The notes beneath the pieces were generated by a model. That model was not told the origin of the DNA. It saw only the letters and a list, made by a program, of their open reading frames with translations, and searched no databases. 64,000 nucleotides of DNA, taken from positions 168,029-232,028 of IMG/VR virus record IMGVR_UViG_3300030329_004647. One strand, 5' to 3'. This document shows, in pieces, positions 33,280 through 41,988 of this stretch. The stretch is from a virus. Within the stretch, counting starts at the first letter, position 1, and the number at the start of each line of letters is the position of its first letter. The position numbers and the translations under genes were made by a program.

Positions 33280-34072
33280 TAATCTAAAAAACAAACTACA
33301 CGAAGAACTAAAAAGATTTAATAATATAGGAAACTATGTTAAAAATCTAGAAGAACAAATTGTATTAGGTACAGGAAGAAGTTCTGGATTCGTAGAAAAA
33401 CAAGGAAATTCACCAAGAGTAATTCAATTTGCTCAACGTCAAGAAATGGGAGAACAAGAAGAGGTAGCACCTGAAGAAGAGTTAGCGGTTGGAGACGAAG
33501 AGGTTGCTGATGAAGAATTAGCAGCTGTAGGAGATGAAGAAGTAGCAGCTGTAGGAGATGAAGAAGTAGCAGTAGGTGACGAAGCAGTTGGTGCTGAAGA
33601 AGAAGGTGACGCTGCTGTAGAAGATGAATTAGCAGTCGCAGATACAGGTGATACTGATACTGAAGATACTGTGGAAGTAGACGTTACTGATTTAGTTGAC
33701 AAACAGAAAGAAATTGAAACAGCTGTTAAAAGTAGTGAAGAAAATATTAGTGGGGCAAATGATAAGTTATCTAGTTTATTAGACAAACTAGATGAATTAG
33801 AAGGTACTTTAGCTGATATGGATTCACAATTATCTAAAATTGAAACACTAGAAAAAAAGATTGAACAATTCAGACCACGTACCGCTAGAGAAAAAGTAGA
33901 ACAAAGAAAAGATTTTGATAGTGGTCCATACAATACCTCACTTTCCGATTTTTGGCAAGAAGGACAAGAAAGATTTAAAAAACAAGGAAAAGAAGAATAT
34001 GTACTTACTCCTGATGAAGCTAAAGACTATAGTGAAACAGACATCCAACAAAGTTTTAACCCACCTAGTTAA
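33272..34072 (+). CDS. Acidic repeat coiled-coil protein
   Basis: 266 residues. Residues of about 60-130 are an extremely acidic array of Val-Gly-Asp-Glu-Glu-Val-Ala-like units encoded by tandem repeats. Residues 140-210 are a heptad-rich coiled coil (KLSSLLDKLDELEGTLADMD). The C-terminus, FDSGPYNTSLSDFWQEG, looks like a short conserved peptide. It is the last gene before the replication module, overlapping the 33043 gene by 8 bases. The layout suits a scaffold, a DNA mimic or an internal head protein; none can be proved. Confidence 0.65.
   Translation: MDNNLKNKLHEELKRFNNIGNYVKNLEEQIVLGTGRSSGFVEKQGNSPRVIQFAQRQEMGEQEEVAPEEELAVGDEEVADEELAAVGDEEVAAVGDEEVAVGDEAVGAEEEGDAAVEDELAVADTGDTDTEDTVEVDVTDLVDKQKEIETAVKSSEENISGANDKLSSLLDKLDELEGTLADMDSQLSKIETLEKKIEQFRPRTAREKVEQRKDFDSGPYNTSLSDFWQEGQERFKKQGKEEYVLTPDEAKDYSETDIQQSFNPPS
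33521..33568 (+). repeat. Perfect 24-bp tandem duplication in the acidic gene
   Basis: Two adjacent identical 24-base units, 33521-33544 and 33545-33568, begin GCAGCTGTAGGAG, with degenerate copies on both sides (about 33485-33600). The unit is a multiple of three, so the frame is kept and the array can expand or shrink by slippage. Confidence 0.85.
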
Positions 34073-34186
34073 ATATAGACATCATTTTTACCCCAACTAG
34101 TTGACATTACCATAACACTTTATTATTCTTTTTATAGATTATATTATGTATAAAAATTATGTATTAAAAAAGAAAATTAAAAAGTT

Positions 34187-35056
34187 ATGACAAATTCAAC
34201 AACAGACGCGGTTTTGCAACAATACGAAAAAAACAAAAACGCAGGGGGCTCATCTACCCAACAAAAGATGTCACAAGAAGAAAGAATGAAAAAATATTTC
34301 ACTACTATGTTACCACAGGGTGTTAGCAACGGTGAAAAAATGATTAGAATTTTACCAACAAAAGATGGTAGTTCACCTTTTAAGGAAGTTTGGTTTCACA
34401 ATATCCAGATTCAAGGAAGATGGCAAAAACTTTATGACCCAGGAAAAAATTCAGATGGTTCAGCTACAGGAGAAAGAAGTCCTCTAAATGAAGTAGAAGA
34501 AGCTTTAAGACTTGCTGGAGACGAACAATCAAAAGAATTAGCAAGACAATATCGTTCATCAAAATTTTATATTGTAAAAGTTATCGATAGAAACAATGAA
34601 GAGGATGGTGTAAAATTTTGGAGATTTAAACACAATTGGAAAGGAGATGGTGTTTTAGATAAAATTATCCCTATTTGGAAAAATAAAGGTGACGTTACAA
34701 ATCCTGAAGAAGGAAGAGACTTACTACTAACTTTACAAAAAGTTCCATTACCTAGTGGTAGAGGAGAATATACTACAGTTTCATCAATTATGTATGAAGA
34801 CCCAGCAGTATTATCTCAAGAAGAATCTAAAAAAACAGAATGGTTAGCTAATGATTTAACATGGAAAGATGTTTACGCACAAAAACCAGTAGAATTTTTA
34901 GAAGCTATATCTAAAGGATGTGAACCAGTATGGGATAATGAGTTAAAAAAATATACTTATGATGACCCATCAGCAAAAACCCAAAGTACAACCGAGGTAA
35001 CTCCATCAGCAGACCCACAAGCAGGTCAAAGTGTTGATAAGGATTTACCGTTTTAA
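34187..35056 (+). CDS. gp32: Single-stranded DNA-binding protein (T4 gp32-like)
   Basis: 289 residues, near T4 gp32 (301). The N-terminal basic region is followed by a core with IRILPTKDGSSPFKEVWFHN, FYIVKVIDRNNEEDG and FWRFKHNWKGDG. The end is a flexible linker and an acidic tip ending in DKDLPF, the classic SSB tail that recruits partner proteins. It coats single-stranded DNA in replication and recombination. The 114-base gap upstream (34073-34186) holds no gene and no TATTTAT element, and contains TTGACA at about 34101; it presumably carries an early promoter. UvsX follows 12 bases later. Confidence 0.9.
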   Translation: MTNSTTDAVLQQYEKNKNAGGSSTQQKMSQEERMKKYFTTMLPQGVSNGEKMIRILPTKDGSSPFKEVWFHNIQIQGRWQKLYDPGKNSDGSATGERSPLNEVEEALRLAGDEQSKELARQYRSSKFYIVKVIDRNNEEDGVKFWRFKHNWKGDGVLDKIIPIWKNKGDVTNPEEGRDLLLTLQKVPLPSGRGEYTTVSSIMYEDPAVLSQEESKKTEWLANDLTWKDVYAQKPVEFLEAISKGCEPVWDNELKKYTYDDPSAKTQSTTEVTPSADPQAGQSVDKDLPF

Positions 35057-35068
35057 TATATTACCAAT

Positions 35069-36070
35069 ATGCCATTGAAAAAAAGAAGTTTTGCGGATAT
35101 AAAAAATAAATTTTCTAAAAAAGCTAAATTTAAACCTGATAGATTTTTTGACCTTGGACCAGCATTCCTAGACGCCACAGGAATTCCTGGTCCAGCAATG
35201 GGTCATTTACAAATGTTTTTAGGTCACTCAGATACTGGTAAAACAACAGCATTAGTAAAAGCTGCTGCAGACGCTCAGAAAAAAGGAGTATTACCAGTTA
35301 TTATTATTACTGAACAAAAATGGGGTTTTGAACACGCTAAAATGTTAGGCCTCGAATGTGAAGAAGTAGTGGACGAAGAAACAGGACAAATAGATTGGGA
35401 TGGATTTTTCTTATTTAATAATAATTTTGAATATATTGAACAAATTACCGATTATATTAATGAGTTAATGGACGCACAAGATAAGGGTGAAATTGATTAT
35501 GATTTACTATTTTTGTGGGATTCTGTTGGTTCTATACCATGTAAAATGACGTATGATGGAAAAGGAGGAAAAATGCATAACGCTGCTGTTTTAGCAGACA
35601 AAATAGGAATGGGAATAAACCAAAGAATAGGAAAGTCTAGAAGAGAAGACTCTAAATATACAAACACGCTGGTTGTCGTTAATCAACCATGGGTAGAATT
35701 ACCAGACAACCCATTTGGTCAACCTAAAATTAAAGCGAAGGGAGGTGAAGCTCTATGGTTAAACTCTACTTTAGTTTTTAGATTTGGTAATCAAAAAAAC
35801 GCTGGTACAAATAACATTTCCGCTGTAAGAGATAAAAGAAAAGTTAAATTTGCAACAAGAACAAAAATTACTATCATGAAAAATCATGTAAATGGACTAG
35901 GTTATGAAGATGGTAAGATTTTAATTGCACCACATGGTTTTCTAGCAGCAAGAGAACCTTCAGAAGAAAAAAAATCAATCGAATCATACAAAAAAGAACA
36001 CGCTGAATTTTGGTCACAACAATTAGGTGTTGGTGGTGATTTTGATTTGAAAGAAGAAAAAGAATTGTAG
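35069..36070 (+). CDS. uvsX: UvsX/RecA-like recombinase
   Basis: 333 residues. Walker A is GHSDTGKTT at 52-60 and Walker B-like DLLFLWDSV at 145-153; NTLVVVNQPWVELPDNPFG and the KAKGGEALW segment after it fit the DNA-binding loops of UvsX/RecA proteins. It forms filaments on SSB-coated DNA and drives strand invasion. It lies 12 bases after the SSB gene and 19 before the FEN nuclease gene, a replication-recombination operon like that of T4-like phages. Confidence 0.92.
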   Translation: MPLKKRSFADIKNKFSKKAKFKPDRFFDLGPAFLDATGIPGPAMGHLQMFLGHSDTGKTTALVKAAADAQKKGVLPVIIITEQKWGFEHAKMLGLECEEVVDEETGQIDWDGFFLFNNNFEYIEQITDYINELMDAQDKGEIDYDLLFLWDSVGSIPCKMTYDGKGGKMHNAAVLADKIGMGINQRIGKSRREDSKYTNTLVVVNQPWVELPDNPFGQPKIKAKGGEALWLNSTLVFRFGNQKNAGTNNISAVRDKRKVKFATRTKITIMKNHVNGLGYEDGKILIAPHGFLAAREPSEEKKSIESYKKEHAEFWSQQLGVGGDFDLKEEKEL

Positions 36071-36089
36071 AACCCACTAATGTATAAAA

Positions 36090-37103
36090 TTGAAAACAAA
36101 AACATTAATAGTTGATGGTAATTCATTACTAAAATTAGGATTTCATGGTGTTAAATCTTTATTTGTTAAAGATAAGCACATTGGGGGTCTATTTCATTTT
36201 TTAAATACTCTTAGAAAATATATTGTTGAGGAATCTTTTAATAAGGTTGTAGTTTTTTGGGACGGTAAAAACAATAACGCTCAAAGAAGAGAAATATATA
36301 AAGAATATAAGAGTAATAGAAGAAATAGATTTAAAGACCAAGATGCAGAAAATTCATTTAACTATCAAAAAGTAAGGACTCAAGAGTATCTAGAAGAACT
36401 TTTTGTTAGACAAGGTATATTTGAAAAATGTGAAGCAGACGATTGTATAGCTTATTATTCACAAATTACCCCTAATGAAGAAAAAACCATTCTTACCGCC
36501 GACAAAGACCTAACTCAATTAATATCACCAACAGTTAAGGTTATACTAACTTCCACAGGCAAAGTTTATTCCGAAGGAGATTTAATTAAAATGAAAGATG
36601 TGAGCATACCTTCTTTTAATATTCCTTTGTATAAAATTATATGTGGTGACAGCTCAGATAATATTCCTGGTGTTAAATTAGTTGGTGGTAAAACATTAAT
36701 GAATTCTTTTCCTGAAATAAAAAATAAAAAAGTAGAAATAGAAGAAATATTAGATTTAACTTCTAAATTATTAGAAAAAAATAATAATTTTAGATTAAAT
36801 AATATTAAAAAAGGTGTAACGAGAAACGGAGAATTAGGCTCCACTCTTTATGATATTAACAAAAAATTAGTAGACTTATCAACACCTCTTTTAACAGAAA
36901 CAGCTATTAATAATATTAAATTAATATCTGAAGAAACCATCGACCCAACAGACAGGGGATGGAAAAACATTATCAAAATGATGATGGATGACGGAATGTT
37001 TGAAGTATTCCCGTCAAATGACGATGCTTGGATACAATTTATCCAACCATTTTTAAATATAATTAAAGTAGAAACTAAAAAATTTAAGAAAAATGAGAAA
37101 TAG
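36090..37103 (+). CDS. FEN-family 5'-3' nuclease (T4 RNase H-like)
   Basis: 337 residues. Metal-binding acidic residues are visible in IVDGNSL (D9), CEADDCIAYY (E115, D117, D118) and TADKDLTQL; the helix-hairpin-helix region CGDSSDNIPGVKLVGG follows. The enzyme removes RNA primers and 5' flaps. The only reasonable start in this frame is TTG at 36090: an in-frame stop lies at 36078 and no ATG is available. The 3' end overlaps the next gene by 11 bases. Confidence 0.88.
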   Translation: MKTKTLIVDGNSLLKLGFHGVKSLFVKDKHIGGLFHFLNTLRKYIVEESFNKVVVFWDGKNNNAQRREIYKEYKSNRRNRFKDQDAENSFNYQKVRTQEYLEELFVRQGIFEKCEADDCIAYYSQITPNEEKTILTADKDLTQLISPTVKVILTSTGKVYSEGDLIKMKDVSIPSFNIPLYKIICGDSSDNIPGVKLVGGKTLMNSFPEIKNKKVEIEEILDLTSKLLEKNNNFRLNNIKKGVTRNGELGSTLYDINKKLVDLSTPLLTETAINNIKLISEETIDPTDRGWKNIIKMMMDDGMFEVFPSNDDAWIQFIQPFLNIIKVETKKFKKNEK

Positions 37104-37527
37104 TGAAAATATGGACATGACAAAATTTGAATTCCTATTAAGTATGGGAAACAATATTATATGCCAAAGATACTTTATGGTTAGGTCACACATACCCCAA
37201 TCTTTAAAGTCGGTAGATTTATATGAAGTTATAAAAGAAATTTCTGATGACATTCAAGGTACATTAAAACTAAAAACCACAGATGTTTTAGAAATTTTTC
37301 ACAGAGAAGATATGTCAAAACTTCCTACAGAATCAAGCTATTTTACGATAAGCTTAAAAAAAGAAAACGAGATAATAATGCAAAGAATATTCCCCTCAAA
37401 CCTCTATCCCCCAAAGGTGAGGTATTCTGTGGATATTAGACCACAAATTTCTTATTTTCTCCACAGGCTTACTGACGTTTTGTCACGTAAAAAATTAGAA
37501 ACAATCTACCTAGACCAGGTGATTTAA
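37093..37527 (+). CDS. Unknown replication-module protein
   Basis: 144 residues, starting inside the last codons of the nuclease gene; ATGs at 37111 and 37117 are alternative starts. Mixed fold with KFEFLLSMGNNIICQRYFMV and VRYSVDIRPQISYFLHRLTD. No known family is recognised. The place between the FEN nuclease and the helicase suggests a replication accessory role, for example helicase loading, but nothing in the sequence shows it. Confidence 0.6.
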   Translation: MRNSENMDMTKFEFLLSMGNNIICQRYFMVRSHIPQSLKSVDLYEVIKEISDDIQGTLKLKTTDVLEIFHREDMSKLPTESSYFTISLKKENEIIMQRIFPSNLYPPKVRYSVDIRPQISYFLHRLTDVLSRKKLETIYLDQVI

Positions 37528-37536
37528 GAGAGTAAA

Positions 37537-38940
37537 ATGACTATTTATAATAACACAAATATGAGCAACGATATGACAGAAAATTTTGGATATTTAGGAT
37601 ACGTTTTCCAACAGAAACTTTTAAATATAATCATAACAGACAACTCATTTGCACAGTCAATTCTAGACGTTATTAAAGCAAAATATTTTGATAACCAATA
37701 TTTTAGATTAATAGTACAAATGATAAAAGAATATTATGAGACTTATGAAACTACACCTTCTTTTGATGGGTTAGACCAACTTACTAGGTTAGAGATTAGT
37801 TCTGAAATGGCAAGAAAATGTGTTTTTGATATGCTAAAAGAAATTAAAGACGCATCATTTGAAGACCATAACTTTATTAAAGAAAAATCTATAAAATTCT
37901 GTAAACAACAAGAACTAAAAAAGGCTATTAAAAAAGTAGAGTCTATTATGGAACAAGGAGATTTTGAAAGTTATGACAAATGTGAAGAATTTATTAGAGA
38001 TGCAATTCAAATAGGTGAAACTGATTCTAATAGCTTTGAAGTATTTAATGATTTAGAGGAAGTTTTAAGGGAAGATTACCGTCATCCTATCCCTACGGGG
38101 TTAAATGGGATAGATAATCTACTTAATGGGGGTCTAGCAAAAGGTGAAATTGGTGTTATACTAGCACCTACAGGAGTAGGAAAAACAACAATATTAACTA
38201 GATTCGCGAATACAGCTTATAATTTAGGTTATAATGTTTTACAAATATTTTTTGAAGACAATCCTAAAATCATACAAAGGAAACATTTTACTTGTTGGAC
38301 AGGTATAGTACCAGACGAACTTAGTAAACATAAAGAGGAAGTATTAAAAAAAGCTAGTGAAATAAAAAAGAATGGTGGTAGATTAGTATTAAAAAAATTA
38401 CCATCAGACGAACTAAATATATTACAAATAAAACACCAGTTAAGAAAACTTATTTCAGAAGGAATGAAAATTGACATGGTGGTTATTGACTATATAGACT
38501 GTGTCCTTCCAGATAGAAAACATAATGATGAATGGAAAGGAGAAGGTTCAGTAATGAGAAAATTTGAAGGTATGTGTCATGAATTAAATTTAGTAGGATG
38601 GACAGCTACACAAGGTAATAGGTCCTCTATTTCTTCAGAAGTTGTAACTACAGACCAAATGGGTGGTTCTATAAAGAAAGCTCAAGTGGGGCATGTCATA
38701 ATTTCAGTCGCTAAAACTCTACAACAAAAAGAAATGGGTCTAGCGACAATAGCACTAACAAAATCCAGATTAGGGCAAGATGGTATTATTTTTGAGAATT
38801 GTAAATTTGACAATTCTTTATTAGAAATAGATACCGAACAATCACAAACATTTTTAGGTTTCGAAGAAGACAAAACAGAAAGAAACCGACAAAGAGTATT
38901 AGACGCTCTACAAAGAAGAGAGAGAATAGTAAAACAATAA
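37537..38940 (+). CDS. gp41: Replicative DnaB-like helicase (T4 gp41-like)
   Basis: 467 residues, close to T4 gp41 (475). The RecA-like core begins IPTGLNGIDNLLNGGLAKGE with Walker A APTGVGKTT at 210-218; Walker B is MVVIDYIDC; the QGNRSS segment and KSRLGQDG follow. An N-terminal helical domain (residues 1-160) precedes it. It unwinds DNA ahead of the polymerase. Two starts are possible, ATG 37537 and ATG 37561; TATTTAT occurs between them (37541-37547), so the second cannot be excluded. No primase gene is seen in this window. Confidence 0.9.
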   Translation: MTIYNNTNMSNDMTENFGYLGYVFQQKLLNIIITDNSFAQSILDVIKAKYFDNQYFRLIVQMIKEYYETYETTPSFDGLDQLTRLEISSEMARKCVFDMLKEIKDASFEDHNFIKEKSIKFCKQQELKKAIKKVESIMEQGDFESYDKCEEFIRDAIQIGETDSNSFEVFNDLEEVLREDYRHPIPTGLNGIDNLLNGGLAKGEIGVILAPTGVGKTTILTRFANTAYNLGYNVLQIFFEDNPKIIQRKHFTCWTGIVPDELSKHKEEVLKKASEIKKNGGRLVLKKLPSDELNILQIKHQLRKLISEGMKIDMVVIDYIDCVLPDRKHNDEWKGEGSVMRKFEGMCHELNLVGWTATQGNRSSISSEVVTTDQMGGSIKKAQVGHVIISVAKTLQQKEMGLATIALTKSRLGQDGIIFENCKFDNSLLEIDTEQSQTFLGFEEDKTERNRQRVLDALQRRERIVKQ

Positions 38941-38967
38941 AAATAAAATAAATAATAAAATTAAAAT

Positions 38968-40872
38968 ATGGAGATTTCGAATAAAATTTTGTCTGATATT
39001 ACTGTTTACATGAAGTACGCAAAATATCTACCAGAACTAAACAGAAGAGAAACTTGGGAAGAGTTAGTAACGAGAAATAAAAATATGCACATCAAAAAGT
39101 ATCCACACTTAAAAGAGGATATTGAGGAGAAGTATAAGTTTGTTTATGATAAGAAGGTATTGCCATCTATGAGGTCTATGCAATTTGGTGGAAAACCAAT
39201 TGAGATAAGCCCAAATAGAATTTATAATTGTGCATATATGCCAATTGACCATATAGATTCTTTTGCTGAATGTATGTTCTTATTATTAGGAGGTACGGGA
39301 GTAGGTTATTCCGTACAAAAACACCACGTAGCTAAATTACCCGTAATTCAAAAACCATACCCAAAAAGAAAACGTAGATTTTTAATCGGTGACTCAATCG
39401 AAGGTTGGGCGGACTCGATTAAAGTTCTTATGAAATCATACATGAATGGTGGAGGAAGTAGAGTGGAATTTGATTATTCAGATATTAGACCTAAAGGAGC
39501 AAGATTAATCACATCAGGTGGTAAAGCACCAGGCCCACAACCATTAAAGGAGTGTCTGGTTAAAATAGAAGGATTATTAAACGCAAAAGAAAATGGAGAA
39601 CAACTTACAACAATTGAGGTACATGATATTATATGTTATATCGCAGACGCGGTATTGGCCGGAGGTATTCGTAGAGCAGCTCTTATTAGTTTATTTAGCG
39701 CTGATGACGATGCAATGATTGGATGTAAAGCTGGTAACTGGTGGGAACTAAACCCACAACGTGGTAGAGCAAATAACTCAGCTGTATTGATGAGACATAA
39801 GATAACTCAAGAATTTTTCTGGGAATTATGGAAAAGAGTTGAACTATCAGGAGCAGGAGAACCAGGAATATATTTCAATAATGATAAAGATTGGGGCACA
39901 AATCCTTGTTGTGAGATTGCTTTAAGACCCTATCAGTTCTGTAACTTATGTGAAGTAAATGTTTCAAACATTGAGTCCCAAGAAGATTTAAATATAAGAG
40001 TTAAAGCAGCGGCATTTATCGGAACACTTCAGGCAGGATATACAGCTTTTCATTATTTAAGAGATGTGTGGAGAGAGACAACAGAGAAAGATGCACTAAT
40101 TGGTGTTTCAATGACAGGTATTGGTTCAGGTAAAGTTCTTAATTATGATATGAAAAAAGCTGCTAGTTTAGTAAAAAGAGAAAATACCAGAGTATCTAAA
40201 TTACTAGGAATTAATCAAGCAGCAAGAACAACCACGGTTAAACCAGCTGGAACTACTTCATTAACGTTAGGAACATCATCAGGTATTCATGCGTGGCATA
40301 ATGATTTCTATATTAGAAGATTACGTGTTGGTAAAAATGAAGCGATTTATTCTTATCTTTCACAAAATCATCCAGAATTAGTGGAGGATGAATATTTCAG
40401 ACCACACGACACAGCAGTAATTAGTATACCACAAAAAGCACCTAAAGGTTCAATAATGAGAACAGAGTCACCATTTGATTTATTAGAAAGAGTTAAAAAA
40501 GTAGCTACTGAATGGGTTAACTCTGGACATAGAAAAGGTTCTAACTCTCATAATGTATCTGCAACTATTTCTCTAAAAGAAGGTGAGTGGTTATCAGCAG
40601 GTAAATGGATGTGGGAAAATAGAAAATATTATAATGGGTTATCTGTACTACCATATAATGGTGGAACTTATACACAAGCTCCATTTGAAGATATTACCGA
40701 AGAAAAATATAATGAAATGATGAAGTCATTAAAAGATGTAAATCTATCTAATGTGGTAGAGTTAGACGATAATACAGATTTATCAGGAGAATTAGCCTGT
40801 TCGGGAGGAAGTTGTGAAATTGATGTAGATTTAAAAACTATAGAAAAGGAAGAAGAGCTTGATGAAGCATAG
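38968..40872 (+). CDS. nrdJ: Class II (B12-dependent) ribonucleotide reductase
   Basis: 634 residues. The pattern is that of monomeric adenosylcobalamin-dependent reductases: YNCAYMP (C88), ECMFLLLGGTGVGYSVQ, the active-site NPCCEI (C314, C315), FCNLCEVNVSN, TVKPAGTTSLTLGTSSGIH and a C-terminal redox pair CSGGSC (C611, C616). It makes deoxynucleotides for phage DNA synthesis without needing oxygen or a second subunit, but needs the host's vitamin B12. Being shorter than the 739-residue Lactobacillus enzyme suggests loss of an insert. It overlaps the next small gene by 11 bases. Confidence 0.92.
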   Translation: MEISNKILSDITVYMKYAKYLPELNRRETWEELVTRNKNMHIKKYPHLKEDIEEKYKFVYDKKVLPSMRSMQFGGKPIEISPNRIYNCAYMPIDHIDSFAECMFLLLGGTGVGYSVQKHHVAKLPVIQKPYPKRKRRFLIGDSIEGWADSIKVLMKSYMNGGGSRVEFDYSDIRPKGARLITSGGKAPGPQPLKECLVKIEGLLNAKENGEQLTTIEVHDIICYIADAVLAGGIRRAALISLFSADDDAMIGCKAGNWWELNPQRGRANNSAVLMRHKITQEFFWELWKRVELSGAGEPGIYFNNDKDWGTNPCCEIALRPYQFCNLCEVNVSNIESQEDLNIRVKAAAFIGTLQAGYTAFHYLRDVWRETTEKDALIGVSMTGIGSGKVLNYDMKKAASLVKRENTRVSKLLGINQAARTTTVKPAGTTSLTLGTSSGIHAWHNDFYIRRLRVGKNEAIYSYLSQNHPELVEDEYFRPHDTAVISIPQKAPKGSIMRTESPFDLLERVKKVATEWVNSGHRKGSNSHNVSATISLKEGEWLSAGKWMWENRKYYNGLSVLPYNGGTYTQAPFEDITEEKYNEMMKSLKDVNLSNVVELDDNTDLSGELACSGGSCEIDVDLKTIEKEEELDEA

Positions 40873-41053
40873 AGTCTCTAAAGAAATTTTGTACCATTTT
40901 AGTTGTGGTAATTGTAATAAATGGTGGTCAATAGCTGACTACCATTTATTGTCTATAGACAACAATAAAGATTTAAATTATAATAATGAAATAACATGTC
41001 CTCACTGTGGACATAGAGAAAAATTAATAGAAATAAAAAATGATAAGAAATGA
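40862..41053 (+). CDS. Zinc-ribbon small protein
   Basis: 63 residues from the ATG at 40862, which overlaps the reductase end by 11 bases. Two cysteine pairs, CGNC and CPHCGH, separated by about 30 residues form a probable zinc ribbon. It may bind nucleic acid or assist the reductase; tight coupling is the only clue. The next gene starts inside its 3' end. Confidence 0.65.
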   Translation: MKHRVSKEILYHFSCGNCNKWWSIADYHLLSIDNNKDLNYNNEITCPHCGHREKLIEIKNDKK

Positions 41054-41282
41054 CGATTGGATAACAGAGTTATACCACCAAGAAGGAAGAAAAGTAGAAT
41101 TTAATCAAAAAGATTTTTATAAAAGCAAGGAAGGGGCTATGGTAATGACAGAGGATTATCATATTCGGAGAGGTAGTTGTTGTGGTAGTGGATGTAAACA
41201 TTGTCCATACTGGCCACCACATCAAAAGATGAATAGAGAGTTAAGAGAGGATTTAAAATCAAAAGACCACAGACTTATATAA
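41040..41282 (+). CDS. Cysteine-rich small protein (DUF5522-like)
   Basis: 80 residues with the cluster SCCGSGCKHCPYWP near residues 46-59, the CCG.GC.HCPY pattern of small DUF5522-type bacterial proteins of unknown function. The cysteines may bind a metal or act in redox. It overlaps the zinc-ribbon gene by 14 bases and probably belongs to the reductase operon. Confidence 0.65.
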   Translation: MIRNDDWITELYHQEGRKVEFNQKDFYKSKEGAMVMTEDYHIRRGSCCGSGCKHCPYWPPHQKMNRELREDLKSKDHRLI

Positions 41283-41290
41283 CAATTATA

Positions 41291-41297
41291 TATTTAT
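41291..41297 (+). promoter_or_regulatory. TATTTAT element
   Basis: Exact TATTTAT ending 5 bases before the ATG at 41303, in the first gap after the reductase operon. Confidence 0.35.
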
Positions 41298-41302
41298 AAT
41301 AG

Positions 41303-41503
41303 ATGAAACCATTAATTAAAAAGGTATTAAGAGAATATTGGGAAAAAGAACCAGATAAATGGGATTTGGTAGCTGAGGACCTTAAAGAATGCCTAGAAAA
41401 TATAATTCAAAAACATAAATCTAATTTTTATGACGACCAGTACGCGGTAATCAGTGCTATAGAGGATATAATGGAGAATATGTTCGCAAAAGTACCACGA
41501 TAG
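41303..41503 (+). CDS. Small helical protein with MKPLIKKVL start
   Basis: 66 residues, all helical and charged. The N-terminus, MKPLIKKVLREYWEKE, resembles the extension at the start of the phage dismutase (MRNLIKKILNEN). No function is recognised. It is flanked on both sides by TATTTAT elements and lies just before the baseplate wedge genes. Confidence 0.6.
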   Translation: MKPLIKKVLREYWEKEPDKWDLVAEDLKECLENIIQKHKSNFYDDQYAVISAIEDIMENMFAKVPR

Positions 41504-41504
41504 G

Positions 41505-41511
41505 TATTTAT
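41505..41511 (+). promoter_or_regulatory. TATTTAT element before the wedge operon
   Basis: Exact TATTTAT ending 14 bases before the gp25-like ATG at 41526. Confidence 0.4.
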
Positions 41512-41525
41512 AATAAAAACCAATT

Positions 41526-41987
41526 ATGCCATCAAAAAGATTTGGAATAGCGTTCCCATTTTCAGATAGTCCAGACGGATTATTTTTGAAAACTACTAAA
41601 ACACCTTCAGAAGAATTACGTGCTAATTTTATTCATTTAATACTTACTAAAAAAGGTAGTAGATATTTTTTACCTGATTTTGGGACGAGATTAATGGAAT
41701 ATGTTTTCGACCAATTGGATGAACCTACACTCAAGGCTATAGAATCAGAACTACAAGATGCGGTAGATAAGTACCTACCAAACCTACAAATTTTAGGTAT
41801 ACACGTTACCATTTTAAAAGACGCTAACGACGCAGAACTAAATCCAGTAATAAATAGTGATGAAGATGCTAGAGTTTTTAGAGTAGCTGGAACATCTGCT
41901 CAGGAACACACAGCTAAAATTAGAATAGAATATACTTTAAAAGATAATGTTTTTCAAACTAAAGACTTTGTAATTATTAATATATAA
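41526..41987 (+). CDS. gp25: Baseplate wedge protein gp25-like
   Basis: 153 residues (T4 gp25 has 132). The gp25/W family pattern is clear: ELRANFIHLILTKKGSRYFL, then PDFGTRLMEYVFDQLDEP and TLKAIESELQDAVDKYLPNL. It clamps the wedge and starts sheath assembly. It lies one base before the gp6-like gene, as in many contractile tails. Confidence 0.92.
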   Translation: MPSKRFGIAFPFSDSPDGLFLKTTKTPSEELRANFIHLILTKKGSRYFLPDFGTRLMEYVFDQLDEPTLKAIESELQDAVDKYLPNLQILGIHVTILKDANDAELNPVINSDEDARVFRVAGTSAQEHTAKIRIEYTLKDNVFQTKDFVIINI

Positions 41988-41988
41988 T

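Noticed and set aside
33439-33933. Long minus-strand open frame rich in Ser opposite the acidic repeat gene
   Set aside because: It is the antisense image of the repetitive GAA/GAT-rich coding region, with no start context and low-complexity text; the plus-strand coiled coil is convincing.
39901-39918. NPCCEI instead of NPCGEI at the reductase active site as a defect
   Set aside because: The radical cysteine is kept and other motifs are intact; I cannot tell from one sequence whether the second Cys is unusual in phage enzymes.
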